A stretch of DNA of 64,000 bases, taken from assembly GCF_900100265.1 (NCBI RefSeq), contig NZ_LT629696.1, forward strand, positions 1,302,001 through 1,366,000. Direction: 5' to 3'. Of this stretch, positions 1 through 7,723 are shown piece by piece; position 1 is the stretch's first letter; every line of letters starts with the position of its first letter. The position numbers and the translations under genes were made by a program. Below the pieces are notes generated by a model that was not told the origin of the DNA, did not search any database, and worked only from the letters and a program-made list of their open reading frames with translations. Origin of the DNA: Leifsonia sp. 466MF. GTDB lineage: Bacteria; Actinomycetota; Actinomycetes; Actinomycetales; Microbacteriaceae.

Positions 1-1
1 C

Positions 2-1276
2 GTCAGCAGGATCGTGTACCTCGGCGCCCTGCACCCGGACGGCGAGCTTTCACGGCATCTGCGTTCCCGCGTGGCCGTCGGCCGCATCCTGCTCGACTCC
101 GGCGTCCCGACGGTGGTCTTCCAGGCGGGCGTGGTGATCGGCTCCGGGTCCGCCTCGTTCGAGATGATCCGGCACCTGACCGAAGTGCTGCCGTACATGC
201 CGGCGCCGCGCTGGGTGCGCAACCGCATCCAGCCGATCGCCATCCGCGACGTCCTGCACTATCTGCTCGAGGCGGCCGAGCTCCCGCCGGAGGTGTCGCG
301 CGCCTTCGACATCGGCGGCCCGGACATCCTCCGCTACGGCCAGATGATGAACGCCTACGCCCTGGAGGCGGGCCTGCCGCAACGACCGATCGCGTCCCTG
401 CCGGTGTTCACCCCGTGGCTCGCCTCGCAGTGGGTCAACCTGGTCACGCCCATCCCGCGCAGCCTCGCCGTCCCCATCATCGAGTCGCTGCAATACGACT
501 GCGTGATGCGCGAGCACGACATCGACGCCGTCATCGCGCCGCCGCCAGAAGGGCTGACCCCGTATCGCCGGGCGGTCCGGCTGGCCCTGGCGCGCGAGCG
601 GTCGGGGGAGGTGGAGACCAGCTGGCAGGACGCGTCGGTTGCGGGGGCGCCCAGCGATCCGCTGCCGAGCGACCCCGAATGGTCGGGGCACACCGTCTAC
701 ACCGACCTGCGCGAACGCGACTCGACCGCCGACCCCGAGATGCTGTGGCGCGTCGTCGAGGGCATCGGCGGAGAGCGCGGCTGGTACTCGTTCCCGCTCG
801 CCTGGGCGCTCCGCGGCTGGGCAGACAAGCTGGTCGGGGGCGTCGGCCTCCGCCGCGGACGCCGCGACGCCGACCACCTGAACACGGGCGATGCCCTCGA
901 CTGGTGGCGGGTGGAGCGGATCGAGCGGGGGAGCAGCCTCCGGCTGCGCGCCGAGATGCGCGTTCCGGGGCGTGCCTGGCTGGAGCTCGCGGTCCGTCCC
1001 CGCGAGGGCGGGGGATCGCAGTACCGGCAGCGCGCCGTGTTCTTCCCGCGCGGACTCTCGGGGCGGCTCTACTGGTTCGCGATCCTGCCGTTCCACGGCG
1101 TGATCTTCAACGGGATGGCGAACCGCATCGTGTACGAGGCGGAGCACCCGAAGGCGGCTAGCCGCGTCGCGCGTCCGACCGGGCAGCAGAATCCGGACCG
1201 GAGTCCGGCGCAGGGGCATCCGGATCGTTCGAACCCGCACCCACGGCAGGAACCGACGCCAGCGTCGTCTCGCTGA
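2..1276 (+). CDS. SDR-family NAD(P)-binding protein with C-terminal DUF2867 (5' partial)
   Basis: The gene runs in from the left edge, so the N-terminal Rossmann GxxGxxG motif is outside the window. What remains reads like the rest of an atypical SDR/NmrA-like protein (about residues 1-190: VYLGALHP, then a substrate-side segment with FDIGGPD), followed by a DUF2867-type domain (about 220-385, with WSFP-like and RAVFFPRG segments). Such proteins are predicted NAD(P)-binding oxidoreductases or epimerases of unknown substrate. The last 40 or so residues are Pro/Arg-rich and low complexity. They are encoded in a stretch that also encodes the C-terminus of the converging marR gene (119 bp overlap), so this tail may be a read-through extension. 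Family assignment is from recognisable sequence; substrate is unknown. Confidence 0.75.
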   Translation, partial: VSRIVYLGALHPDGELSRHLRSRVAVGRILLDSGVPTVVFQAGVVIGSGSASFEMIRHLTEVLPYMPAPRWVRNRIQPIAIRDVLHYLLEAAELPPEVSRAFDIGGPDILRYGQMMNAYALEAGLPQRPIASLPVFTPWLASQWVNLVTPIPRSLAVPIIESLQYDCVMREHDIDAVIAPPPEGLTPYRRAVRLALARERSGEVETSWQDASVAGAPSDPLPSDPEWSGHTVYTDLRERDSTADPEMLWRVVEGIGGERGWYSFPLAWALRGWADKLVGGVGLRRGRRDADHLNTGDALDWWRVERIERGSSLRLRAEMRVPGRAWLELAVRPREGGGSQYRQRAVFFPRGLSGRLYWFAILPFHGVIFNGMANRIVYEAEHPKAASRVARPTGQQNPDRSPAQGHPDRSNPHPRQEPTPASSR

Positions 1277-1811
1277 GGTCGCGGAGGAATCGGGTCACCG
1301 TGTCACGGTCCTGGGGGCTGAGAGACCGCGCCACCTCGAACCGGCGGGCGTGCTGCAGTCCCATGGTCCGGCGGACCTCGCGGTGCGTCTCCGGCGTGAT
1401 CTCGACGGTGACGGCACGGCGGTCGGTGGGATGCGGGCGGCGGACGACGTGGCCGGCACGCTCCAGGCGGTCGAGCAGCTTCGTCGTGGAGGCGGTGGAG
1501 ATATGCAGGTGGTCGGATAGCGCCCCGGCGGTGACCGGGACGTCGGCGTTCATCGACGCGATGATGTACCGCAGCGCCCGCATGTCGGTCTCGTTGAGCT
1601 TCATGTGCGTGCGGGATTCGAAGCTGAGCCGCTGGTCGGCGTCACGCCACTCGCGCATCGCGGCGAGCAGCCGGACGATCTGGGCCAGCTCCTCCTCGCT
1701 CAGGTCGTCGTGCCGGACGAGTTCTTGTCGCGGGTCGATCACGCGGGGATCGGTGAGGGATGCGGAGATGCGGCGTGCGTCGCGTCGCGCGTCATCCCGA
1801 GCCGGTGTCAT
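1158..1811 (-). CDS. crtR: MarR-family regulator, CrtR-like, divergent from the carotenoid operon
   Basis: A 217-residue protein with a MarR winged-helix core: dimerisation helix near residues 45-75, recognition region near 95-125 (SDHLHISTASTTKLLDRLE) and wing with the usual DRRAV. The N-terminus (about 40 aa) and the Pro/Asp-rich C-terminus are extra. It is transcribed away from crtE. In Corynebacterium glutamicum the MarR-type CrtR sits in the same place and represses crtE until prenyl diphosphates accumulate; the same role here is inference from position and family. The ATG at 1811 lies 6 nt after a TAGGAT -10 box (1818-1823, minus strand), suggesting a leaderless mRNA. Its 3' end overlaps the converging SDR gene. 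Confidence 0.85.
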   Translation of the reverse strand: MTPARDDARRDARRISASLTDPRVIDPRQELVRHDDLSEEELAQIVRLLAAMREWRDADQRLSFESRTHMKLNETDMRALRYIIASMNADVPVTAGALSDHLHISTASTTKLLDRLERAGHVVRRPHPTDRRAVTVEITPETHREVRRTMGLQHARRFEVARSLSPQDRDTVTRFLRDLSETTLASVPAVGAGSNDPDAPAPDSGPDSAARSDARRG

Positions 1812-1817
1812 GCGAAC

Positions 1818-1877
1818 ATCCTATTCCCATCCGTAAGAATCGTGCTAGGTTATTTGCTATCCAAGCTAGACAAGGGA
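1818..1877. promoter_or_regulatory. Divergent marR/crtE control region with possible MarR operator
   Basis: The 75 bp between the two start codons holds a minus-strand TAGGAT (1818-1823) for marR and a plus-strand TAGGTT (1846-1851) as the likely crtE -10. An imperfect dyad beginning TTGCTA and ending TAGACAA (about 1854-1873) lies over the expected crtE transcription start, where a bound MarR dimer would block initiation. A Shine-Dalgarno-like AAGGGAG (1872-1878) precedes crtE. The -10 boxes are seen; the operator is inferred. Confidence 0.45.
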
Positions 1878-1886
1878 GCGCCGGGC

Positions 1887-3011
1887 ATGACACAGCTGCA
1901 CCCCCAAACGCGGACTCCTGAGGAGAAGGCGACCGGTCAGAACTCGACCGGCGACAGCACTCTGGCGCACGACCTCGCGTCGGTCGAGGAGCGGCTCGAC
2001 CGCTTCTTCACCGAGCGGATCTCCGCAGCCTCCGCCTACGACCCCTCCTACCGCCGGCTGTGGGAGTCGGCTCGGGATGCGGCCGACGGCGGCAAGCGCA
2101 TCCGCCCGCGTTTCGTCCTCCTGGCCTACCGCGGACTCGGCGGCGTCGAGCGCGACGTCGCCTGCACGGCGGCTGTGGCGTACGAGCTGCTGCACACTGC
2201 GTTCCTGCTGCATGACGACGTGATCGACGGTGACACCGTCCGGCGCGGTCGACCGAACACCGCGGGCGAGTTCGCCGCGGACGCCGTCGCTCACGGGGCG
2301 AGCGCCGCCCGGGCCCGGCGCTGGGGCGAGTCCGGCGCCATCCTGGCCGGCGATCTGCTGCTCCACGCCGCAGCCACTGTCCTCGCCCGTGCCGATACAG
2401 ACGAGTGGACGCGCGAGCGCCTCCTCGACATCCTCGACCACAGCGTGTTCGTCACGGCGGCAGGCGAGCTCGCCGACGTCGCCCTCTCGGAGCGCCTGGG
2501 CGACGACGCCCCGGCGCTCGACGACGTGCTCGCCATGACCGAGCACAAGACGGCCGCCTACTCGGTGTCCGGTCCGTTGATGACGGGCGCGCTGCTCGCC
2601 GGCGGAGGAGAGGACGTGCTCGCGTCGCTGGCCGAGTACGGCCGGCTCGTCGGAATCGCCTTCCAGCTGGGCGACGACCTTCTCGGCGTCTTCGGCGCGG
2701 AGGATGTCACAGGCAAGAGCATCGTCAGCGACCTCCGTCAGGGCAAGGAGACCTCCCTCATCGCGTACGCGCGTGGAACCGCCCGCTGGGAGGAGGTCGC
2801 GCCGTCCCTTGGCCGCGGCGACCTCGCGCCGCATGAGGCCGGACGGCTCGCCACCGTGCTCGAGGAATGCGGCGCACGCCGGTTCGTCGAGCGGCTGCTC
2901 GCCGACCATGTCGATCGCGCCGTCGCGCTGCTCGACTCCCCATCCATGCCGCCGGCACTGGCCGAACCCCTCGCCGACGTGGCACGCTCCTGCATCGGGA
3001 GGATCGCATGA
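1887..3011 (+). CDS. crtE: Geranylgeranyl diphosphate synthase (polyprenyl synthetase), carotenoid operon
   Basis: A 374-residue trans-prenyltransferase that should build C20 GGPP from IPP and allylic diphosphates, the entry point for phytoene. The first Asp-rich motif is HDDVIDGD near residue 110, preceded by GGKRIRP, and the second is GDDLLGVFG near residue 260; both bind Mg-diphosphate. The ATG at 1887 is chosen because it follows an AAGGGAG ribosome site at 9 nt and leaves the family's normal length; an upstream in-frame extension would run through the promoter. The stop overlaps the crtB start (ATGA), indicating coupled translation. First gene of a six-gene operon. Confidence 0.93.
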   Translation: MTQLHPQTRTPEEKATGQNSTGDSTLAHDLASVEERLDRFFTERISAASAYDPSYRRLWESARDAADGGKRIRPRFVLLAYRGLGGVERDVACTAAVAYELLHTAFLLHDDVIDGDTVRRGRPNTAGEFAADAVAHGASAARARRWGESGAILAGDLLLHAAATVLARADTDEWTRERLLDILDHSVFVTAAGELADVALSERLGDDAPALDDVLAMTEHKTAAYSVSGPLMTGALLAGGGEDVLASLAEYGRLVGIAFQLGDDLLGVFGAEDVTGKSIVSDLRQGKETSLIAYARGTARWEEVAPSLGRGDLAPHEAGRLATVLEECGARRFVERLLADHVDRAVALLDSPSMPPALAEPLADVARSCIGRIA

Positions 3012-3931
3012 CTCGAGCGCCCGAGGCTCCGACGACCACCGTGCCGACCGACCTCGCCACCTACACGGACGCGGCCCACGCCGGCGCGGCCACGATCATC
3101 CACGCCTACTCGACTTCGTTCGGGATGGCGACCCGCCTCCTCGCCGCGCAGATCCGTCCCCGGGTGGAGGACGTGTACGCGCTGGTCCGCGTCGCCGACG
3201 AGATCGTCGACGGGGCCGCGGCCGAGGCCGGGCTCGACGTCGAAGACCAGCGGGAGCTGCTCGACGCCCTGGAGGCCGACACCGAGCGCGCGATGCGCAC
3301 CGGGTACAGCGCCAACGTCGTCGTGCACTCGTTCGCGGTGACCGCCCGGGCGACGGGCATCGGTGTCGAGCTGACCCGTCCCTTCTTCGCGTCCATGCGC
3401 CGCGACCTCAGCCCCGTGGACTTCACGGCGGAGGAGCTGCGCGAGTACGTCTACGGCTCGGCCGAGGTGGTCGGCCTCATGTGTCTCAGGGTCTTCCTGG
3501 CCGACCGTCCGGTGCCGGACGACACGCGACGGAGGCTGGAGGCGGGCGCCCGACGGCTCGGCGCCGCCTTCCAGAAGATCAACTTCCTCCGCGACCTGGC
3601 GGTCGATTGGACCGAGCTCGGCCGCAGCTACTTCCCGGGGATCGACCCGGCGCGGCTGACGGAACGGCAGAAGCTCGCCCTGGTCGTCGACATCGACTGC
3701 GACCTCGGGGCGGCGGCCGACGTCATCCCCGAGCTCCCGGACAACTGCCGCCGGGCGATCATCGCCGCGCACGGTCTGTTCGCGGAGCTCAGCGACCGCA
3801 TCCGCGCGACGCCCGCGAGCGAACTGCTGACCCGCCGGATCAGCGTTCCGACCCGGGTGAAGCTCGGCATCCTGACGCGCGCGACGGTCTCGGCCGCACT
3901 CCCGCGCTCGCCGCAGGGGGAACGACCGTGA
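3008..3931 (+). CDS. crtB: Phytoene synthase
   Basis: A 307-residue squalene/phytoene synthase-family enzyme that condenses two GGPP to phytoene. It shows the first Asp-rich region RVADEIVDG (about residue 63), the YCYGSAEVVG-like segment EYVYGSAEVVGLM (about 150) and the second Asp-rich region QKINFLRDLAVDW (about 190). It lies between crtE and crtI with 4-bp start/stop overlaps on both sides, so context and motifs agree. Confidence 0.95.
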   Translation: MTRAPEAPTTTVPTDLATYTDAAHAGAATIIHAYSTSFGMATRLLAAQIRPRVEDVYALVRVADEIVDGAAAEAGLDVEDQRELLDALEADTERAMRTGYSANVVVHSFAVTARATGIGVELTRPFFASMRRDLSPVDFTAEELREYVYGSAEVVGLMCLRVFLADRPVPDDTRRRLEAGARRLGAAFQKINFLRDLAVDWTELGRSYFPGIDPARLTERQKLALVVDIDCDLGAAADVIPELPDNCRRAIIAAHGLFAELSDRIRATPASELLTRRISVPTRVKLGILTRATVSAALPRSPQGERP

Positions 3932-5526
3932 CCGGGCAGACCGCGGTCGTCATCGGCGGCGGGATCGCGGGCCTCGCCACAGCGGCGCTGCTCGCCCGCG
4001 AGGGCTACGGGGTCACGCTGCTGGAGCAGAACGCGACCCTCGGCGGCCGCGCCGGCTCGTGGGAGCACGACGGGTTCCGCTTCGACACCGGGCCCTCCTG
4101 GTACCTCATGCCCGAGGTCTTCGACCACTTCTTCCGGCTGATGGGCACCTCCACGGCCGAGCAGCTCGACCTCGTCACGCTCGATCCGGGTTACCGCGTG
4201 TTCTCGGAGGACGGCCGGCCGCCGCTCGACATCCTCGCCGACGGCGCCGCAAACCGCGCGGTGTTCGAACGGGAGGAGCCGGGCGCCGGTGCCGCGCTCG
4301 ACCGGTACCTGACGGGCGCTGCCGAGACGTACCGCCTGGCCGTCGACCGCTTCCTCTACAGCACCTTCGCCGACCTGCGGCCGTTGTTCGCGTCGGACCT
4401 GATCCGCCGGCTGCCCCGCCTCGCCCGCCTGCTGCTCGAACCGCTCGACCGCTACGCCGCCCGCTTCGTCCGCGATGTCCGCTTGCGCCAGGTGCTCGGC
4501 TACCCCGCGGTGTTCCTGGGCACCTCACCGGACCGCGCGCCGAGCATGTACCACCTGATGAGCCACCTCGACCTCGACGACGGGGTGCGGTATCCGCTCG
4601 GCGGCTTCGCAGCGCTGATCGACCGGGTGGCCGCGCTCGCGGAGGGGGCGGGGGCCCGGCTCGTGACCGGGGCGCGGGTCACCGCCATCCGCACCACCGC
4701 CGACGGCGACTCGCCGCGTCCGCGCGCCTCCGGCGTCGAGTACCGGGATGCGTCCGGTGGCGTGCACACCGTCGACGCCGACGTGGTCGTGTCCGGCGCC
4801 GACCTGCACCATACGGAGACCGCACTGCTCCCCGAGAAGTTGCGCACGCATCCCGAGAAGAAGTGGGAGCGCCGCGACCCGGGCCCGGGCGTGGTGCTCG
4901 CGATGCTGGGCGTGCGCGGCCGGCTGCCGGAGCTGACCCACCACAATCTGTTCTTCACCACCGACTGGGAGGCGAACTTCCAGACGATCTACGGGCCCAA
5001 CCCCAGCATCCCGGACCCGGCCTCGCTGTACGTCTGCATGCCGAGCACCACCGACCCGGAGGTTGCGCCGGACGGGCACGAGAACCTGTTCGTGCTCATC
5101 CCGGTGCCGGCCGATGTGTCGCTCGGCGCCGGCGGACTGAACGGCGCCGGCGACCGCGCGATCGAGCATGCCGCCGACGCGGCCATCGCCCAGATCTCCG
5201 CCTGGGCGGGCATCCCGGACCTCGCCGACCGGATCGTGCTGCGTCGCACGGTCGGGCCGGAGGACTTCGCGACCGACCTGAACGCGTGGAGCGGCGGCGC
5301 CCTCGGCCCGGCGCACACCCTCCGGCAGAGTGCGTTCTTCCGCCCCGGCAACGCCTCGGCGAAGGTCGACAACCTGCTCTACGCCGGCTGCTCCACGATC
5401 CCCGGCATCGGCCTCCCCATGTGCCTGATCAGCGCCGAGCTGGTGCTGAAGCGGCTGCGCGGCGACGGCGGGGCCGGTCCGCTGCCCGAACCGCTTCCCG
5501 CCCCGCAGGCGGAGCGGGTGTCGTGA
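3928..5526 (+). CDS. crtI: Phytoene desaturase (CrtI type)
   Basis: A 532-residue FAD-dependent amine-oxidase-family enzyme. The N-terminal dinucleotide motif is VVIGGGIAGLATAALLAREG followed by GGRAGSW and the substrate-side FDTGPSWYLMP. The C-terminus carries the CrtI signature region LLYAGCSTIPGIGLPMCLIS, where FAD is closed in. It should convert phytoene to lycopene at the membrane. GTG at 3928 overlaps the crtB stop (GTGA) and leaves a normal length; the open frame extends upstream only as a shadow of crtB. Confidence 0.95.
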   Translation: MTGQTAVVIGGGIAGLATAALLAREGYGVTLLEQNATLGGRAGSWEHDGFRFDTGPSWYLMPEVFDHFFRLMGTSTAEQLDLVTLDPGYRVFSEDGRPPLDILADGAANRAVFEREEPGAGAALDRYLTGAAETYRLAVDRFLYSTFADLRPLFASDLIRRLPRLARLLLEPLDRYAARFVRDVRLRQVLGYPAVFLGTSPDRAPSMYHLMSHLDLDDGVRYPLGGFAALIDRVAALAEGAGARLVTGARVTAIRTTADGDSPRPRASGVEYRDASGGVHTVDADVVVSGADLHHTETALLPEKLRTHPEKKWERRDPGPGVVLAMLGVRGRLPELTHHNLFFTTDWEANFQTIYGPNPSIPDPASLYVCMPSTTDPEVAPDGHENLFVLIPVPADVSLGAGGLNGAGDRAIEHAADAAIAQISAWAGIPDLADRIVLRRTVGPEDFATDLNAWSGGALGPAHTLRQSAFFRPGNASAKVDNLLYAGCSTIPGIGLPMCLISAELVLKRLRGDGGAGPLPEPLPAPQAERVS

Positions 5527-5882
5527 CGTTCGTCTACCTCGGCTGCCTGCTCCTCTCGCTGGCGGCGATGGTGCTGCTCGACGCCCGCTTCCGCCTGGTG
5601 TTCTGGCGGGATGCGCGCCGGGCGACGATCGTGCTCGCCCTCGGCCTCGCCTTCTTCCTGGCGTGGGATGCCGCCGGTATCCTGCTCGGCGTGTTCGCCC
5701 GGGGAGAGTCGCCGCTGATGACTGGCGTCGAGCTCGCTCCGGAGCTGCCGCTGGAGGAGGTCTTCTTCCTCCTGTTCCTCTGCTACCTCACCCTGGTGGC
5801 CGTGTTCGGTGCGCGAGCGGTGATGGATGCGCGCCGCCGGCCGACCGACGAGCCGCAGCACGCGAAGGAGCGGGCCCGATGA
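5523..5882 (+). CDS. crtYe: Carotenoid cyclase subunit (CrtYe/LbtA-like)
   Basis: A 119-residue hydrophobic protein with three predicted membrane spans (about residues 4-20, 35-55 and 78-98). It carries the PLEEVFF motif typical of the small heterodimeric c/d-type lycopene cyclase subunits of actinobacteria. With CrtYf it should cyclise the C50 precursor made by the elongase. Start GTG overlaps the crtI stop and its stop overlaps the crtYf start (ATGA). Which of the two small genes is 'e' or 'f' follows the conserved operon order. Confidence 0.88.
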   Translation: MTFVYLGCLLLSLAAMVLLDARFRLVFWRDARRATIVLALGLAFFLAWDAAGILLGVFARGESPLMTGVELAPELPLEEVFFLLFLCYLTLVAVFGARAVMDARRRPTDEPQHAKERAR

Positions 5883-6202
5883 CGTATGCCCTGCTCAGCC
5901 TGGTCTTCCTCGCGATCGCGGCGGCCGTGCTCGTCATCGCGCTGGCGACCGCGCGCGACCGGGCGCGACTGGTGCGTCGCTGGTGGGCTCCGATCGCCGT
6001 CGCCGCCGTCGTCATCCTGCTGTTGACCGCGGTCTTCGACAATCTGATGATCGCGGCGGGGTTCATGACGTACGAGGACGCGCGCATCAGCGGCGTGCGC
6101 GTCGGGCTCGTGCCGCTCGAGGACTTCGCGTACCCCATCGCCGGCCTCCTCCTGCTGCCCGCGCTGTGGCTGCTGACCCGGCGGCGGGGGAGCAGGTCGT
6201 GA
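5879..6202 (+). CDS. crtYf: Carotenoid cyclase subunit (CrtYf/LbtB-like)
   Basis: A 107-residue membrane protein with three hydrophobic segments and the VPLEDFAYP motif, the second half-site of the split lycopene cyclase family. It is expected to act as a heterodimer with CrtYe, forming the epsilon- or gamma-type rings of a C50 carotenoid. It overlaps both neighbours by 4 bp, the arrangement expected for subunits made in equal amounts. Confidence 0.88.
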   Translation: MTYALLSLVFLAIAAAVLVIALATARDRARLVRRWWAPIAVAAVVILLLTAVFDNLMIAAGFMTYEDARISGVRVGLVPLEDFAYPIAGLLLLPALWLLTRRRGSRS

Positions 6203-7080
6203 CCGCCGTGGCCCCGGCAGCCCCCTTCCGGCAGCTCGTGCTGGCGTCGCGCCCGCTCAGCTGGATCAACACCGCGTTCCCGTTCGCCGCCGCCTACCTG
6301 CTCACGACCGGCCGGGTGGATGCGACGTTCGTCATCGGCACCATTTTCTTCCTCATTCCGTACAACCTGGCGATGTACGGGATCAACGACGTCTTCGACT
6401 ACGAGTCCGACCTGCGCAACCCGCGGAAGGGCGGCGCGGAGGGGGCGCTGCTCGACCGGTCGGCGCACCGCCGCACCCTGATCGCGGCGGCGGTGACGAC
6501 CCTCCCGTTCGTCGTGTACCTCGTGATCGTCGGGTCGCCCCTGTCCTGGCTGGTGCTCGCGTTCTCGCTGTTCGCGGTGCTGGCGTACTCGGTGAAGGGC
6601 CTCCGGTTCAAGGAGGTGCCGTTCCTCGACTCGGCCACCTCGAGCGTCCACTTCGTCAGCCCCGCCCTCTACGGGCTGGTGCTCGCGGGCGCGGTCTTCA
6701 CCCCGCAGCTGTGGCTGGTGCTGCTCGCCTTCTTCCTCTGGGGCGTCGGCAGCCACGCGTTCGGCGCCGTTCAGGATGTGGTGCCCGACCGTGAGGGCGG
6801 CATCTCGTCCATCGCGACCGCCATCGGCGCGGCGGCGACCGTCCGGCTTGCGATCGTCGCGTGGGCGGCGGCCGGCGTCGCGATGCTGTTCACCGCGTGG
6901 CCGGGCCCGCTCGCCGCGGTGCTCGCCCTCCCGTACATCGCGGCCGCCGCCCCGTTCTGGTCGGTGACGGACGCGGACTCCAGCACCGCGAACCGCGGCT
7001 GGCGCCGCTTCCTCTGGATCAACTACGCCTGCGGCTTCGTCGTCACCCTCCTCCTCATCCTCTGGTCCTCCCTCCGCTGA
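6199..7080 (+). CDS. crtEb: Lycopene elongase, UbiA-family prenyltransferase
   Basis: A 293-residue UbiA-type integral membrane protein with about eight to nine spans. The first Asp-rich motif is NDVFDYESD (about residue 65) and the second region is QDVVPDREGG (about 193). In this operon position the family member is CrtEb/LbtC, which adds two C5 units to lycopene to give C50 flavuxanthin-type products. GTG at 6199 overlaps the crtYf stop. Last gene of the operon, followed within 11 bp by a long inverted repeat. The exact end product cannot be read from the sequence. Confidence 0.9.
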   Translation: MTAVAPAAPFRQLVLASRPLSWINTAFPFAAAYLLTTGRVDATFVIGTIFFLIPYNLAMYGINDVFDYESDLRNPRKGGAEGALLDRSAHRRTLIAAAVTTLPFVVYLVIVGSPLSWLVLAFSLFAVLAYSVKGLRFKEVPFLDSATSSVHFVSPALYGLVLAGAVFTPQLWLVLLAFFLWGVGSHAFGAVQDVVPDREGGISSIATAIGAAATVRLAIVAWAAAGVAMLFTAWPGPLAAVLALPYIAAAAPFWSVTDADSSTANRGWRRFLWINYACGFVVTLLLILWSSLR

Positions 7081-7090
7081 CCCCCATCCC

Positions 7091-7164
7091 CCCACCGTCG
7101 AGTCCACAAAAATTGCACGCCGATCGCGTGGTCGGCGTGCAATTTGTGCGGACTCGACGGTGGG
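7091..7164. repeat. Long inverted repeat (palindrome A) at a convergent gene junction
   Basis: Two 33-nt arms (7091-7123 and 7132-7164) match at 31 of 33 positions around an 8-nt loop. The element fills most of the gap between crtEb and the converging VOC gene, so it can act as a bidirectional terminator. It has no clean U-tract and is longer than an ordinary terminator, which leaves open a REP-like origin. Confidence 0.8.
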
Positions 7165-7195
7165 GCGGAGCGCGCGGGAGAAGAGGGAGAGCGTG

Positions 7196-7576
7196 CTAGT
7201 CGCGCTTCGGGAGCTGCTGCAGCGTCCAGGCGTTGCCGTCGGGGTCGGTGAAGTCGACGAAGCGGCCCCAGGCGAGGTCCGCGACGCCGCGCGCCTCGAC
7301 GCCGTGCTCTGTGAGGTGCGCGAGGGCCGCGTCGGCGTCGGGCACGACGATCTGGAGGCCCTTCATCGTTCCGGGCGCCATGTCGGTGAGTCCCTCGCCG
7401 AACGCGATCGAGCACGCGGAACCGGGAGGGGTGATCTGCACGAAGCGGAGCTCCGGCGAGACCCGCTGGTCGTGGTCGGCGTTCCAGCCGAGCGCATCGA
7501 CGTAGAAGGCCTTGGCCCGGTCGACGTCCGTGACGGGGAGGATGATGAGCTCGATGCGCCAGTCGGTGATGGTCAT
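7196..7576 (-). CDS. VOC (glyoxalase/bleomycin resistance) superfamily protein
   Basis: A 126-residue protein with the paired beta-alpha-beta-beta-beta modules of the VOC fold. The first module begins IELIILPVTDVDRAKAFYVDALGW, split around residue 30, and the second ends FTDPDGNAWTLQQLP. The FxDPDGN motif marks the end of the second half. Members are metal-dependent lyases, dioxygenases or binding proteins, and the substrate cannot be assigned. It is a single gene with its own ribosome site (AAGGGTG) upstream of ATG 7576. Confidence 0.85.
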   Translation of the reverse strand: MTITDWRIELIILPVTDVDRAKAFYVDALGWNADHDQRVSPELRFVQITPPGSACSIAFGEGLTDMAPGTMKGLQIVVPDADAALAHLTEHGVEARGVADLAWGRFVDFTDPDGNAWTLQQLPKRD

Positions 7577-7723
7577 GATGACACCCTTTCGTGATCGGTT
7601 GATTCCAGGCTAGAGCGGGATGCGGTCAGTTTCCGGCCGCAATATGGTTTCGGCATTTTCGCGGTCGCGCGCGCTATCGTCGTAATCTCCGCCCCCGCCA
7701 GAACCGAAAGCGACGCCCCAGCG

